Source: Zasmidium citrigriseum
Lineage: Eukaryota; Ascomycota; Dothideomycetes; Mycosphaerellales; Mycosphaerellaceae
Reading direction: 5' to 3'
NCBI GenBank assembly: GCA_002786025.1
Contig: NHNW01000008.1
Location: 620,001-684,000, forward strand
Length of the DNA: 64,000 bases
The stretch's first letter is position 1. Each line of letters begins with the position of its first letter. Of the stretch, positions 35,088 to 45,805 are shown piece after piece. Position numbers and translations under genes: made by a program. Below the pieces are notes generated by a model. That model saw only the letters and a program-made list of their open reading frames with translations, did not search any database and was not told the origin of the DNA.

Positions 35088-37338
35088 GGCGCTGGTGTTG
35101 GATGCGGTCGGTGGAGATTCTCGTCAGCGGTGCTTTCTTGGAGGGTTCGCCTTGGAAGAGGCCGTCGTCGATGGTGAAGAGTTGAGGAAAAAGAAAGAAG
35201 AGAAAGTCGGTCTTTAACAGTCGCTGTCGCTGTAGGCAGCAGCGCTTTAATATTAAAGTGAAGCGCTGGAGTGAAGGACAAAGAGCATGTGAAGTTGCCT
35301 AACTGCATGTCTCAGTGAAGCTGCGATCAAACGGCGCATGTGATCGCGGAAAGTCGACTGTTTAGCTTCACTTCTTAAGTCTTGGCAGCTGCAGTGATTT
35401 GCATGTGATAAAGAGGATGAATAAGCTGCCACGTGAGCTCGAAAGTGAATAGAAAGCTGGAGCGGTGGATATGACCATCCTGCAGGTATAGTCGTGTTGC
35501 CCTGATGGATTGCTGAAGTTCCTGATCGGTACCTGCTTGAGCCATCAGCTCCTGTGTCCATGTGTTCGATTGCGAAGATTGCCATCCACCAGATGGTATA
35601 GAGGGCCAAGCCTACGCAGGCGAGAGCAGCTGCTGTCCGCAACCTCATCATAGAGCACCTTCATGAACATGCCATGCACTCTTGATAGAGTCAAAGACTG
35701 GGGGGCTCCCGGAACAGGGCATGCTCGATCCCTGCGCTGCGATCAAGACTCCAGCACTGGGACATGCAATAATGTCTTCCTGCTTGGTGAACCGCAACCC
35801 GGTGTCGATGATGGTGACAACGAGCTTCGACAAGCATAGACGGGCACGTGTCAGGTCCCTTTTCCTTTGGTCTCTCGACATCACCAAGTCTCTGTGATGT
35901 CGTCCGACCGGCCGGAGTCCGAAAGCCTTGGGGACCGGATAGTCCTCCGAGATGCACTCCAAGAACGACAGCAGTTCGGCAGCGGATCCGACGACAGTCG
36001 ACATGTTTGTTCGGCCAATTTCCAAGGGATGGATATTGCGGCCTATTTTCGCGGATCCTGACATCTATCTGCATGGCAAATGGTGGTCAGCGAACCCGTC
36101 CAGGCGAAAATTTCCCTATACGAAACTCGACATCCCCAACCAGTCGTTGCCTCCCAAAAGTCCCTCAGCACGCATCTTCAATCTGGCAACCCGGCACGTA
36201 GCCATCTGCAGCCATAAGACATACCGCCTGGCGGTGTATCGAGTCCAGAAGGCGGTTTCACTCGAGCCTCACGATGCAATGCATTTCGAGCCGGCATTCC
36301 GGTCGGTGTGATTCGCACGAGGCAGGACGTCCAGGAACGCTCGTGCTAGCTGCATGCTTAGCGACCGCCGTGCTTGGCTGAGTAGGTAGTTGGGAAAGAG
36401 GCCGAAGTGCCCACCGTCAACGGCAGCTCAATGGACGCATCATCTCACCATCAAAGTGATCGCGAGTGGGTGAGGATGGAGAGAAAACGATAGCGATATC
36501 TCTTGCAGGGTACGTATCGCGGACCTGTCGTCGGACAACGGGATGGTTTCAATTTTAGCTCCCGATGCGCCGTGGTCTTGGTGTGGCTTGCGAGGTGTTC
36601 GGGGGCCGTTGGCCGCATCGTCTCTCATCAAAAAGTCTGCTTGGCGGCTTGTTCTGGACAATAATACAGGTACGGTCAAGAGAGACATGTTTGATCGTGA
36701 ACAGGACAGAAACAGACTCTCTTGGTGCATGCAGTAGTGGAAGAAACAAGCACCAAGTCTCATGTCGCTGCTGTTGGCTGATCCCCAAAAATGCGGGGAG
36801 GAGAGCAGCTTCCTGAGCTTCTCTGCCACTTCACCTCTCACCCATTGGACGGACGCACAGATACACCGCCCTTTGCCAGGATTGCCTGCGCAGACAACGC
36901 GGCCGGGGATGCAGAAGCCACAGCATCGACATGCACAAGACGAGTGAGATGGAGCGATGGGCTGAGCTAAGGACGACCAACTCGCAGCACGCGCCTCGTT
37001 GACAGGCGTCGTGGAGATAGCCACAGCCAAAACGCCATCCGGGTCGGGATGGGTGAGAGCTGGTCATCAGTGCTACCTATCGCTGTGCAACCGTCGGGCG
37101 AATTAGGACGAGCCGTTGTTTAAACGTCCGCGTACTGCAGGTATTACTACTACACTCGTGTTGTTGGTATAAAGTACTCCCTCCCACCTCCGACACCTCC
37201 CTGTTACCTCTTGCTTTCCCTACGAGCTTATATCTACTCACCTGAAAGGTCGCTGTTTCCTCCCCAGCTATCACCCTCAACAAGAACACCTATACTCAAC
37301 CTACGACACCTAATCGTTCTCAACGAATACATCTCGCA
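35088..37338. other. Intergenic, about 2.25 kb; possible unresolved minus-strand gene
   Basis: The left end holds the dynamin promoter and the right end the promoter of the SAP gene. Two overlapping minus-strand frames, 35648-36064 and 35253-35651, have ATG starts. The second begins with a hydrophobic stretch (ALACVGLALYTIWWMAIFAI) and the first contains TGLRFTKQEDIIACPSAGVL. They might belong to one spliced gene, but I could not find a convincing junction. Confidence 0.35.
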
Positions 37339-38200
37339 ATGGCCGCTCCTCGTGCTACCCAGTTCATCGCTCTCCGAAATCTGGCTCGTGGTAGCCACCA
37401 AGTCCGCAACCTCCACATGACCGGCCCAGCGACCTACGCCTCGCCCGTCCTCACAAAGGCCGAACGACCAGTGCTCAACCTGCCCCGAGACATTGCAGGC
37501 CTTCGTGCCGAATGCAAGAGGAGAAAGATCGATGCCAGCGGTCCCAAGAGCGACGTACGCCCTTCAAATTCCCTCTCCTCACTCGTTCCCAAATCTGACA
37601 ACATTCCTAGTTAATCGCCCGCCTCAACGCCGACGAACTCGCCCACAGCCGTGCCTTCAGCACCCTCGCCGAGAAGCGTCCCGTCCAACCCAAGAATGAA
37701 ACCCCCAACGCAGCCCCCGTCCGTCACTTCAACACCTCCCGCGAGATGAAGCAAGTCAACGATACCTCAACCATCGACTTCGCCTACCTCCCCGACGTCA
37801 TGTCCCCCGAAAACGTCGACATCTACTCTCAAGTCCGCGTGCCAATCCTCCCGACCATGGACGCCTCTACCTCGAACGTGAACACAGCGATTGAACCGGA
37901 GGAAGTCGTAAGCACTCCACATTTCACCCACCCGCAAACCAACCCCTGCTGACACTTCGTTTTTTGTAGGTTGTAATGAAACCCCAAATCTCCAGCATGT
38001 CCGCCGACGCCGTGTACCTCCCCATGTCCGACCTCAGCGACGGCCACTCCCTGAACATCGACTTCCACGCCATGGCCGACCGCGTCGCGGCTAATTTACG
38101 TCGTATGAGTGTCCCCGTGGAAGAGCAGGCGAGCATTATGAAACAGATTTGGAATGATATGGTTGATGATGCTATGGGGTTGAGGAAGTTGACTGTCTAA
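37339..38200 (+). CDS. Mitochondrial SAP-domain protein (Aim34-like, tentative)
   Basis: Three exons, 37339-37554, 37611-37907 and 37970-38200, give 247 residues. The N-terminus is rich in Arg, Ala and Ser with almost no acids (MAAPRATQFIALRNLARG), which fits a mitochondrial presequence. Residues about 50-82 form a SAP motif, DIAGLRAECKRRKIDASG followed by KSDLIARLN, split by the first intron exactly inside the motif. SAP motifs bind nucleic acid. The C-terminal half contains a long amphipathic helix (DFHAMADRVAANLRRMSVPV) and ends GLRKLTV. Yeast Aim34 is a mitochondrial SAP protein and may be the counterpart, but this rests on layout only. Transcription starts from a pyrimidine-rich leader. 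Confidence 0.8.
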
Positions 38201-38741
38201 AGCACCAACATACCGGGTTGCGAGACTCGATAGTGGGGCCAGGGGGTGTGGATATACTTTGAAGTGCTCAGAAGGACAACACATCTCTTGCTTTGCGACG
38301 ACGATGATTACTTTTCTACTTGCTTGAGGCAGCGACATGGAAGCGAGCGTGATATACTTGACAACGAACGGCCTAGCATGCGATTATATCTACTATCTAT
38401 TTTGTAGTCTACAATCAAGCACAAGGCGGACGAATCTGCGTCCTTTGAAAAGACATTAATACATCATTTTCCGTTAAGATTTCAGAATATACTCATTCAA
38501 GTCATGACATAGGTCAGGAACTACGACTACAGCTAACGAGCTACTAAAACAATCACATAGGGTATCATCTATTCAACAGCCAACCTTCCGCGACAGAATC
38601 CAAAACAAGAGAACACAGGTTCGCAACTCCATCACATGTAGCCGCGAAGGCACATTTCATGCCTCCAGCAGCTGTCAATCAAACCCACTGCAACCCAGCA
38701 ACCGGCGTCTCCCGTCCCCTCCTCCGTCTCGCACAACCATC
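38201..38741. other. Convergent intergenic region
   Basis: Holds the 3' UTRs of the SAP gene and the RhoGAP gene. It is AT-richer than its surroundings at 38350-38600. No gene is seen. Confidence 0.5.
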
Positions 38742-41357
38742 CTACTGATTACTACTCGCCCTCCTCGCCGCACTCTGAAGACTCTGCGCCGTGCTCGCCC
38801 GCTCCTCATAAAGGCGACGCAAGTCGTCCACAGAATTCTTCTTCAAATTCAACTTCCTAGGTTCCAGACTCCCCGATGCCTTCCTCGGTGGACTGTCATC
38901 CACTTGTCGAGAGGAGTTCTCCATACTCGACATGCGTTTCAGGAGACCGGGTGATGGGGCTCGGGGCTTGGGGACGTTGGGGGCGGAGAGGTGTGAGTCT
39001 CCGCCGGTTATGATGGGGACGGTGTGGGTTTTGCGGACGGGGACGATGGGTTTGGCGAGGGATTGGATGTTGGGGGCTTGGCGGGCTGCGGAGGCTGGCC
39101 AGGAGGGTTTGCGGAAGACGCCTTCGCCTTCGGATGAGGCGCTTACTGGTGATCGGACGAAGTCTGCTGGCGCTGAGTTGATGGCATGTGGGTCGTTGCT
39201 TGTTGATGCAGCGTCCAGCGTGAGACGTTGGGCCAGGTTGTTGGCTGCTTGTTGGGCTGCCATTCTCGCAAGAACAGCGTTGTTTTCGGAGGACTTCCTG
39301 CTTGTGTCCATCGCTGGTTCGGCTTTGTTTGAATCGGGCGAAAATTTTTGTGAGCCTGATGAAACTGCTTTCCGTTGAGGTACGGCAATGTATGGGTTCG
39401 TTTCGGTTGGCGTTGGTGGAGATTGAAGGGATTGTCGCTTCTTCTCGTCTTCAGCAAAGCTAAAGTCTGCCCTTCTCGGAGGACCAAAACCATCGACCGG
39501 TACGTGGGTGGAAGGCGAATCTGCCACATGTATGCTCCTGCCGTCCGAGTCAAAGACTGTAGAGTATCGAGGAGGTTCGGACACTGACGTATCAATCAGC
39601 TGCGCATCAGGAGCATCGTCCATGTACGGCGAAGGCGGATCTGCGTATCGTGGTGGCGGCTTTCTTTTGGGTAGACTCGGCAATTCGATCTTGGGCCTAG
39701 GTATTGATGGTATATCAATGTTAGGAATATGTGGAGTGAGTGCATTCTTCAATGACGTTGCTCTCGATCGTCTTGGTGGAAGTGCTGGCTTCTCTCCTTC
39801 CGGCGACAGAAGTGGTGGGCTGTCAGCATCTGTCATGATAATTCGATGCCCTTCGCCATCCTCTCCAGCGTCGACTTCCTTCACTGTCTTGGGCTGCACA
39901 TCCTCTAGCGGGTCCTCGTACTCCTTGGAATCTGCTGGTGGTTGGAGGTCAGCAAGGAAAGCCTTCGAGTCGATGCCGAGTCCAGTCCGAAGCTGTGGCC
40001 AGAATTCAATGCCTGCTTGAAGTATCCTTCTCACAATGGTCGACATCTTCCCATCTTCCATTTGATTCGATCCACAGACCAGACACATGGAAAAGCAAAT
40101 TGCCAAGTTCTCAGCGTTCATCTTGTTCTCAGATTCATGCGACGCAACCAAGGAAAGTAACGGCAACAGGTGTCTCGTCATGATTTCCCTTGCAAGAGGA
40201 GTCAAAGGCGAAACATTCGAAGCAGGCAAGATCATGTCGACCAGCTCCTCGGGCGTAACTTGCACGCTGGGATCTTCATACTTCTCCTTTAATTTAGGGT
40301 AGCTGGATTCGGGGAAGATTGGGTCTCTGAGCTCCCGATACCACGTTTTAATGAGAGAAGCCGCGAGGTGGACGCCATATGCATCTTCTGCATTCACATC
40401 AGCCACCGTTTTCGCATTGAACGTTACATTCGAATACTCACCAAGTCGGACCTCGTCCAGTAGCTCTGGATCCATGCCCGGTTGCACGAATGTGGCGTTG
40501 TTCTCCTTCCATACGATGAACTGTTGGCCCCGGTCGTATGCCTCCTTGAGCACACCAGCAAGAGTACTGTGAGGCGGAATGCGAAACAGTCCCTCTGTAG
40601 TGATGTTTGCAGGCACCACGACGAAGCTGGTAGTCTCTCTCAGAACTCGAGGCAGTCTTGACTTGCCGGTGCTGATATTCTTCGGCAATGGATGTTTCAC
40701 ACCGAACGCCCGTCTACCAGTAACGAAAGGAGCGTAGATGTCCGGAACGGCCTTTCTGTCCTGCAAATATGCACTTGGTGGTATCAAGAGCTTGTCGATT
40801 TCCAGATGCAGGGCCAGTTGTGAGAGACAGGTGACATGGACGATCTTCCGTCGAAACTTGGGCGACACTATCGTACCAAATACACTGATGAGCACTCTCA
40901 CCCATGTCCGCGGATGTACAATGTATAGCTTCTGCAGCTTCTTTCTCGTAGCTCTACTGAGCACATGGTAGGCCTGGAGGTACCATCCAGTGCTTGGTCC
41001 GCTTTTCTTCTCTGCAGTCGCATTGTCTGGTGTTCCTCCAGCGAAGAAGACTATCTCGTAGTCGGCCCCCGCAATCAACTCATCTTCACCTGGCAGACGT
41101 GCAAGTACGTAAGCCAGTAAGCTGTCGTAATCGACTTCAAAGGCATCGGGAAACGCAGCAGCGTTGAGGATATAGACAGGCCGACCTTCCAATGACGGCA
41201 GTGGAGATTTGTAGAGTATGGACGCTGCTATCGCTGCCAGTTCGGGCAAGTAATCCTCATCGTTCTCTGCTGGTGGAATGGTCGAGAGGGAGTGGCTTCG
41301 ATCACGGCGAGGTCGTCGTTGGGCAGCCGCCGCAAGGGCAGCTCGCATGTTTGGCAT
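38742..41357 (-). CDS. ECM25: RhoGAP with N-terminal CRAL-TRIO-like domain (Ecm25 type)
   Basis: Single exon of 871 residues starting MPNMRAALAAAAQRR. Residues about 40-205 form a CRAL-TRIO/Sec14-like domain (GRPVYILNAAAFPDAFEVDY, KLYIVHPRTWVRVLISVFG). The RhoGAP domain follows at about 220-455, with the catalytic arginine in TEGLFRIPP, YGVHLAASLIKTWYRELRDP, and the helix NKMNAENLAICFSMCL. The remaining 400 residues are Pro/Ser-rich, with PxxP-type stretches (ALPPRRSRATSL, KPPPRYADPPSP) that could bind SH3 domains. The protein should stimulate GTP hydrolysis on a Rho or Cdc42 GTPase in polarised growth. The arrangement matches yeast Ecm25. It shares a divergent promoter region with asparagine synthetase. 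Confidence 0.92.
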   Translation of the reverse strand: MPNMRAALAAAAQRRPRRDRSHSLSTIPPAENDEDYLPELAAIAASILYKSPLPSLEGRPVYILNAAAFPDAFEVDYDSLLAYVLARLPGEDELIAGADYEIVFFAGGTPDNATAEKKSGPSTGWYLQAYHVLSRATRKKLQKLYIVHPRTWVRVLISVFGTIVSPKFRRKIVHVTCLSQLALHLEIDKLLIPPSAYLQDRKAVPDIYAPFVTGRRAFGVKHPLPKNISTGKSRLPRVLRETTSFVVVPANITTEGLFRIPPHSTLAGVLKEAYDRGQQFIVWKENNATFVQPGMDPELLDEVRLGEYSNVTFNAKTVADVNAEDAYGVHLAASLIKTWYRELRDPIFPESSYPKLKEKYEDPSVQVTPEELVDMILPASNVSPLTPLAREIMTRHLLPLLSLVASHESENKMNAENLAICFSMCLVCGSNQMEDGKMSTIVRRILQAGIEFWPQLRTGLGIDSKAFLADLQPPADSKEYEDPLEDVQPKTVKEVDAGEDGEGHRIIMTDADSPPLLSPEGEKPALPPRRSRATSLKNALTPHIPNIDIPSIPRPKIELPSLPKRKPPPRYADPPSPYMDDAPDAQLIDTSVSEPPRYSTVFDSDGRSIHVADSPSTHVPVDGFGPPRRADFSFAEDEKKRQSLQSPPTPTETNPYIAVPQRKAVSSGSQKFSPDSNKAEPAMDTSRKSSENNAVLARMAAQQAANNLAQRLTLDAASTSNDPHAINSAPADFVRSPVSASSEGEGVFRKPSWPASAARQAPNIQSLAKPIVPVRKTHTVPIITGGDSHLSAPNVPKPRAPSPGLLKRMSSMENSSRQVDDSPPRKASGSLEPRKLNLKKNSVDDLRRLYEERASTAQSLQSAARRASSNQ

Positions 41358-41899
41358 GGCCGTTTGGTGAGGTCCAGCAACTGGAGACGGACGGTTCAGT
41401 TGGGGGTGGAACCCGTTTTCGTCATGTCTCGCACCCCGGCTCTATCTCATGGCGGGATGGTACACACGCGTCTCCGTGGCGTCAGTGGTGCTCCGAGTAA
41501 ACTGCCGCCTGGTAACACAAGACGTCGGTGGTAGTAAGAATAGCAAAAGTTTGGGGGTGCCTGGTGACGCCAACGTCCAAGAACAGGCAGAGGGCGTGGC
41601 AGACGTGGGAGAGTTGATCATGTGAAACGAGAAGATGCTTTGCATCCCAGACAGCAAGGCCGCAAGGAATCTGGCTGCAGGGATCAGGCATTGGCTTTGA
41701 CGGGCCGAACCTTCCCACGGCGAGATCGGCACCTCACTTTTGCATTTGGAGGGGCTCAACTTTGGATGAGTCCAATGCCTGCTTCCTCGGCGAGTGAGTA
41801 ATAACACGCTTGACTCACTGTCGCCAACACCATAAATCGACTTGTACTTGGTACTGTTGCTTCTACAAACATACACAGACAGACTCGAACACCGCCAAA
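41358..41899. other. Divergent promoter of ECM25 and asparagine synthetase
   Basis: A 542-bp region between two genes pointing apart. It contains the amino-acid-control site listed separately. Minus-strand frames crossing it are without domains. Confidence 0.5.
41811..41817 (+). promoter_or_regulatory. Gcn4/CPC1-type site upstream of asparagine synthetase
   Basis: TGACTCA, the perfect palindromic-type Gcn4 (CPC1/CpcA) consensus, lies 83 bp before the ATG. A near match TGAGTAA is 17 bp further upstream at about 41794, and TGACTCT lies in the first intron at 41931. Amino-acid biosynthesis genes are the classic targets of this bZIP regulator, so control by amino-acid starvation is likely. Confidence 0.7.
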
Positions 41900-43805
41900 A
41901 TGTGTGGCATCTTCGCTTGCCATTGGTGCGTGACTCTTCACTCGCACACGACCTTCACATGCTAATCCTGTGGCAGCCACCCCGATGTCCAGAAGTTCCG
42001 CCCCACGGCCATTCGCATGGGCAAGCAGGTCAAGCATCGCGGCCCTGATTGGAGCGGAAACCACACCGCCAACAACACCATCCTCGTCCACGAGCGTCTC
42101 TCTATCGTCGGTGTCGATACTGGCTCCCAGCCACTTGTGAGCGACGATGGAAGCATTGCCCTCGCAGTCAACGGCGAGATCTACAACCACAAGATCCTGA
42201 GGAAACAGCTCAAGACTCCATACCCCTTCAAGACACACTCTGATTGCGAGGTTATCATCCCGTTATATCAGGAGCATGGCATCGATGCGCCCAAGTTCTT
42301 GGACGGCATGTTCAGTTGGGTGCTGCACGACAAGACTCAGGACCGATTGATCGCCGCGAGAGATCCAATCGGAATCACCACCTTCTACATGGGACGATCG
42401 TCCTCGACACCAGGTACATGAACCCATACTCCTCCACGGTGACTGTATACTGATCTTGCCAGGCGCCGTATACTTCGCATCTGAACTCAAGTGTCTCCAC
42501 CCCGTCTGCGACCAGATCGATGCCTTCCCGCCAGGCCACGTCTACGACAGCAAGACCGACACCCTCACGAGATATTTCACACCGAAATGGCTCGTCGAGC
42601 CAGACAACATCCCAACAACCCCACTCGATCTGAAGCTGCTGCGAGAAACATTTGAGCGATCAGTGAGAAAGAGGCTGATGGCTGAGGTACCATACGGCGT
42701 GTTGCTTTCTGGAGGATTGGACAGCTCGTTGGTCGCTTCGATTGCTCAACGTGAGACTGTTCGTCTGCAGAAAGAGTATGCGAAACAACAGGCCTTGATC
42801 TCTGGAACGAGCAGCCCAACAATCAACGGTGTGGCCAACGGCGCTCCTCCAAGACCTGAAGGTACTGAGGAGGACCTGGCTGGTATCGACGAGAACTATC
42901 ACCTCAACTCCGTGCCCGTACTCTCACAACTCAACAGCTTCTCGATCGGTCTGCCAGGCGCACCAGACACGAAGGCTGCACAGGAAGTGGCCAAGTACTT
43001 GGGCACCCGGCATCACTCTTTCACCTTCACCATTCAAGAAGGTCTCGACGCGCTCTTCGACGTCATTTTCCACCTCGAGACCTACGATGTCACTACGATC
43101 CGTGCTAGCACACCTATGTTCCTGCTCTCCCGCAAGATTAAGGCTATGGGCGTGAAGATGGTGCTCTCTGGTGAGGGCTCGGACGAAATCTTCGGTGGCT
43201 ACCTCTACTTCCACCAAGCGCCAAACAAGGAGGAATTCCACAAGGAGACTGTTCGCCGTGTGAAGAACCTCCACCTGGCTGATTGCTTGCGTGCCAACAA
43301 GAGTACCTCGGCATGGGGCGTCGAAGCGCGTGTCCCATTCCTCGACAAGCAGTTCCTCGAAGTCGCCATGGACATCGACCCGCAAGAGAAGATGATCACC
43401 AAAGACCGCATCGAGAAGTACATCCTTCGCAAGGCCTTCGATACCGAGGGAGAGCCTGGCGCCAAGCCATACCTGCCCAAGCACATCCTCTGGAGACAAA
43501 AGGAGCAGTTCAGTGACGGTGTTGGCTACGGCTGGATTGACGGTCTCAAGGACGAGGCTAAGAAGATGGTCACCGACGAGCAGATGGTCGAGGCCAACAT
43601 CCGGAAAGACAAGCCACACTGGGGTGACGATATCCCTGATTCGAAGGAGGCCTACTGGTACCGCTGCATGTTCGACGAGCACTTTCCGCCATACTGCGCA
43701 GGCACCGTGCAGCGATGGACACCTACGTGGAGCAAGCAGACGGATCCCTCGGGTCGTGCTATCGCGGCTCACGCACAGGCATACAAGGAAGGTGAAGGCC
43801 AGTAA
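41900..43805 (+). CDS. ASN1: Asparagine synthetase (glutamine-hydrolysing)
   Basis: Three exons, 41900-41925, 41977-42413 and 42463-43805, give 601 residues. Cys2 of MCGIFACH is the N-terminal nucleophile of the glutaminase domain, with [16 protein letters not shown] and [10 protein letters not shown] also present. The synthetase domain has the ATP pyrophosphatase loop SGGLDSS near residue 237 and [15 protein letters not shown]. The enzyme makes asparagine from aspartate, ATP and glutamine in the cytosol. A roughly 40-residue insert ([17 protein letters not shown] onward) after the PP-loop helix makes it longer than the 572-residue yeast enzymes. The 26-nt first exon ends inside the codon of Cys9. 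A Gcn4-type site lies upstream. The numbering ASN1 or ASN2 cannot be decided from sequence alone. Confidence 0.96.
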
Positions 43806-44249
43806 ACTATGGAGCATCAGTTTGCTGGCAGGGAGTGAAGACAGCAGCTAGATAGTTACGAATAGAGATGTAAGCATAGACCTATGAGCGAATGAACTCT
43901 TCAGGCTCACGCCAATCTACATCGCGTTGTGAGATTTTCTAGAAGCTGTTGCTCGTGAAGTAACTCTGCGAGACAGATGTGAAGTGTGTTTGTTCTGATA
44001 GCTTACGCGGTAGATTCCATTGCCGTCGCAAAGAAAATGCACAAGGGATCAAGTGAAGGGAATTCACCTCACCTTTCTGTCGTTAAGTGAAGCTGGCTCA
44101 CCTGTGAATTTCTCGGATCCCCCGCTTGGGTACGTAAGCCCCCGTGAAGCCGACCGTCGCGGAAACGTCCCCGCGAAACCATCTCCATTCACACTGCCCA
44201 CAACTCCATCGCAGGTCGAGGAACGACATTGCCCTGGAGATCGCAGAAC
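43806..44249. other. Intergenic: asparagine synthetase 3' UTR and SWC4 promoter
   Basis: Tandem plus-strand genes flank this stretch. I looked here for an N-terminal SWC4 exon carrying the family DVRDML-type motif and found none. Confidence 0.45.
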
Positions 44250-45422
44250 ATGGCGCCGCTGCCGCCCCGACCGCGCAAGACGGCGCGATGGGAAAGGACG
44301 GCGCATCCCAAAAACCCGGCCTTTTCGACATGGACGAGGCAAGGTGCGGTCCCCAATCCTGAAGCCTTCTCGAAGTACGCGGTTGCGCCTCCAGTGCCCC
44401 AGTACGACGACGAGACCTTCGAGAAACACCTCACTGCCACCGGTTGGACTCAGCAAGAGACCGACTATCTGATCACCACCTACTCCGAATGCAACGGCAA
44501 ATGGCCAGTCATCGCCGACCGATACGACTTCCCCGACTCTGAACGAACACTCGAGGACCTCAAGGCGCGTTTCTATGCCGTGCAGGCCACGACTCTTCAA
44601 TTAGCGACGCCGATCACCTCCATGACCGCGAGTGAATACTCGCTGTACGAGATCCTGACACAATACAACCCCGCGCAAGAGACGTCCCGAAAGAAGCTCG
44701 CAGAAGCGCACCTCTTCCGTCGCTCTAACGAGGTGGACGAAGAAGCGGTCCTGCTTGGAGAGTTGCAGCGTATTATGCTCAACCAGGCTACTCTTGATAG
44801 TCAACGGGAAGAGCTACGGCGTCGCCTCGACAGTCCATCGCCGTCCACGAACGGCTACTCATACACAACTTCACAAGCACTTACTGGCCTGTGGCAGCAA
44901 CTGTTGACCCAGGATCGCATGAAGAAGCATCCTCGCCTGCGACCGACTGGTATATCCCAACGCTATCCCATCAAACAACTTGTCTTCTAACCTAACGCAG
45001 GAAACCCAGCCATGGACGGCCTACCGTCAGCCACGCCCACATCCGCCGCACCTCGAGAACAAATCCCACCCCGCCGCCCCCGAGATTCCCTCACATCCGG
45101 CCCCACCCTCCCTGTCGACCTCAGCAAAGCCGACCAAAAACGCTTCGGCGTCGTGCTACAAGAGAAACTACCCTCCGGCATCACCTTTGCCTACGACAAG
45201 ACATCCAAGCCACGGGTCGCCAAATCCACAACACAAACCGAGAGGATCCAACAGATACTGGCTCATATTGGCGTGCCTGAGGTCTTGGCCCTTGCGACGC
45301 CTCCGATTGTCGAGGAGTTTGAGGCGATTATGCAGAAGGTCAATACACTTTTGGATATGAGGAAGTTGAAGGAGAAGGAGGAGCATGAGTTGAAGACTAG
45401 GAGGGCGGAGGCGGAGTCTTAG
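44250..45422 (+). CDS. SWC4: SWR1/NuA4 complex subunit Swc4 (DMAP1 family)
   Basis: Two exons, 44250-44949 and 45001-45422, give 373 residues from ATG 44250. The SANT/Myb-like DMAP1 domain is clear: WTQQETDYLITTYSECNGKW then PVIADRYD and RTLEDLKARFYAV. A helical region follows (KLAEAHLFRRSNEVDEEAVL, LLGELQRIMLNQ). The C-terminal part matches the family end (VVLQEKLPSGITFAYDKTSK, RIQQILAHIGVPEVLALATP, VNTLLDMRKLKEKEE). Swc4 is shared by the SWR1 H2A.Z-exchange complex and the NuA4 acetyltransferase. The protein is short: most family members carry another 80-100 N-terminal residues with a DVRDML-like motif, not seen upstream. Either the start lies in an exon I cannot recognise or the N-terminus has diverged. 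The splice at 44950-45000 restores RPTGNPAMDG. Confidence 0.87.
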
Positions 45423-45805
45423 TTTCGTATATGATACCCCTGTTCTATTATTTGAGAGAATCGATGATTGCTTGGATGACCTAGTCCATGGTATCGTTAG
45501 TCCCATTGCTCCTCGTATCTCATGACAATCGTCTGACGAGGCCCATGAACTTTAGGTGGACCTCTCCAAGGTGTTGTCCTTATTCCTGCCTCTCTCACCG
45601 AGTGCATCTTTGCTCCCGTACGCCAATCTACAGCCCTTAGAACTCAGGTCTGATAAGTGCAGCTCCGTGAACGAACCACGCCTGCATGTGAACGCCAAGG
45701 CGATACATCCATGAACAATATGAACCTCTATCCACCCACAAGCACAGTGGCTTTTGGAATTCGAATACTCAATTGCCATTGTACATCATCTCTATCTCAC
45801 TCCCT
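45423..45805. other. Convergent intergenic region
   Basis: Contains the 3' UTRs of SWC4 and the flavoprotein gene. No gene is visible. Confidence 0.5.

Noticed and set aside
42924..43817. 298-codon minus-strand frame
   Set aside because: Exact antisense of the asparagine synthetase coding region.
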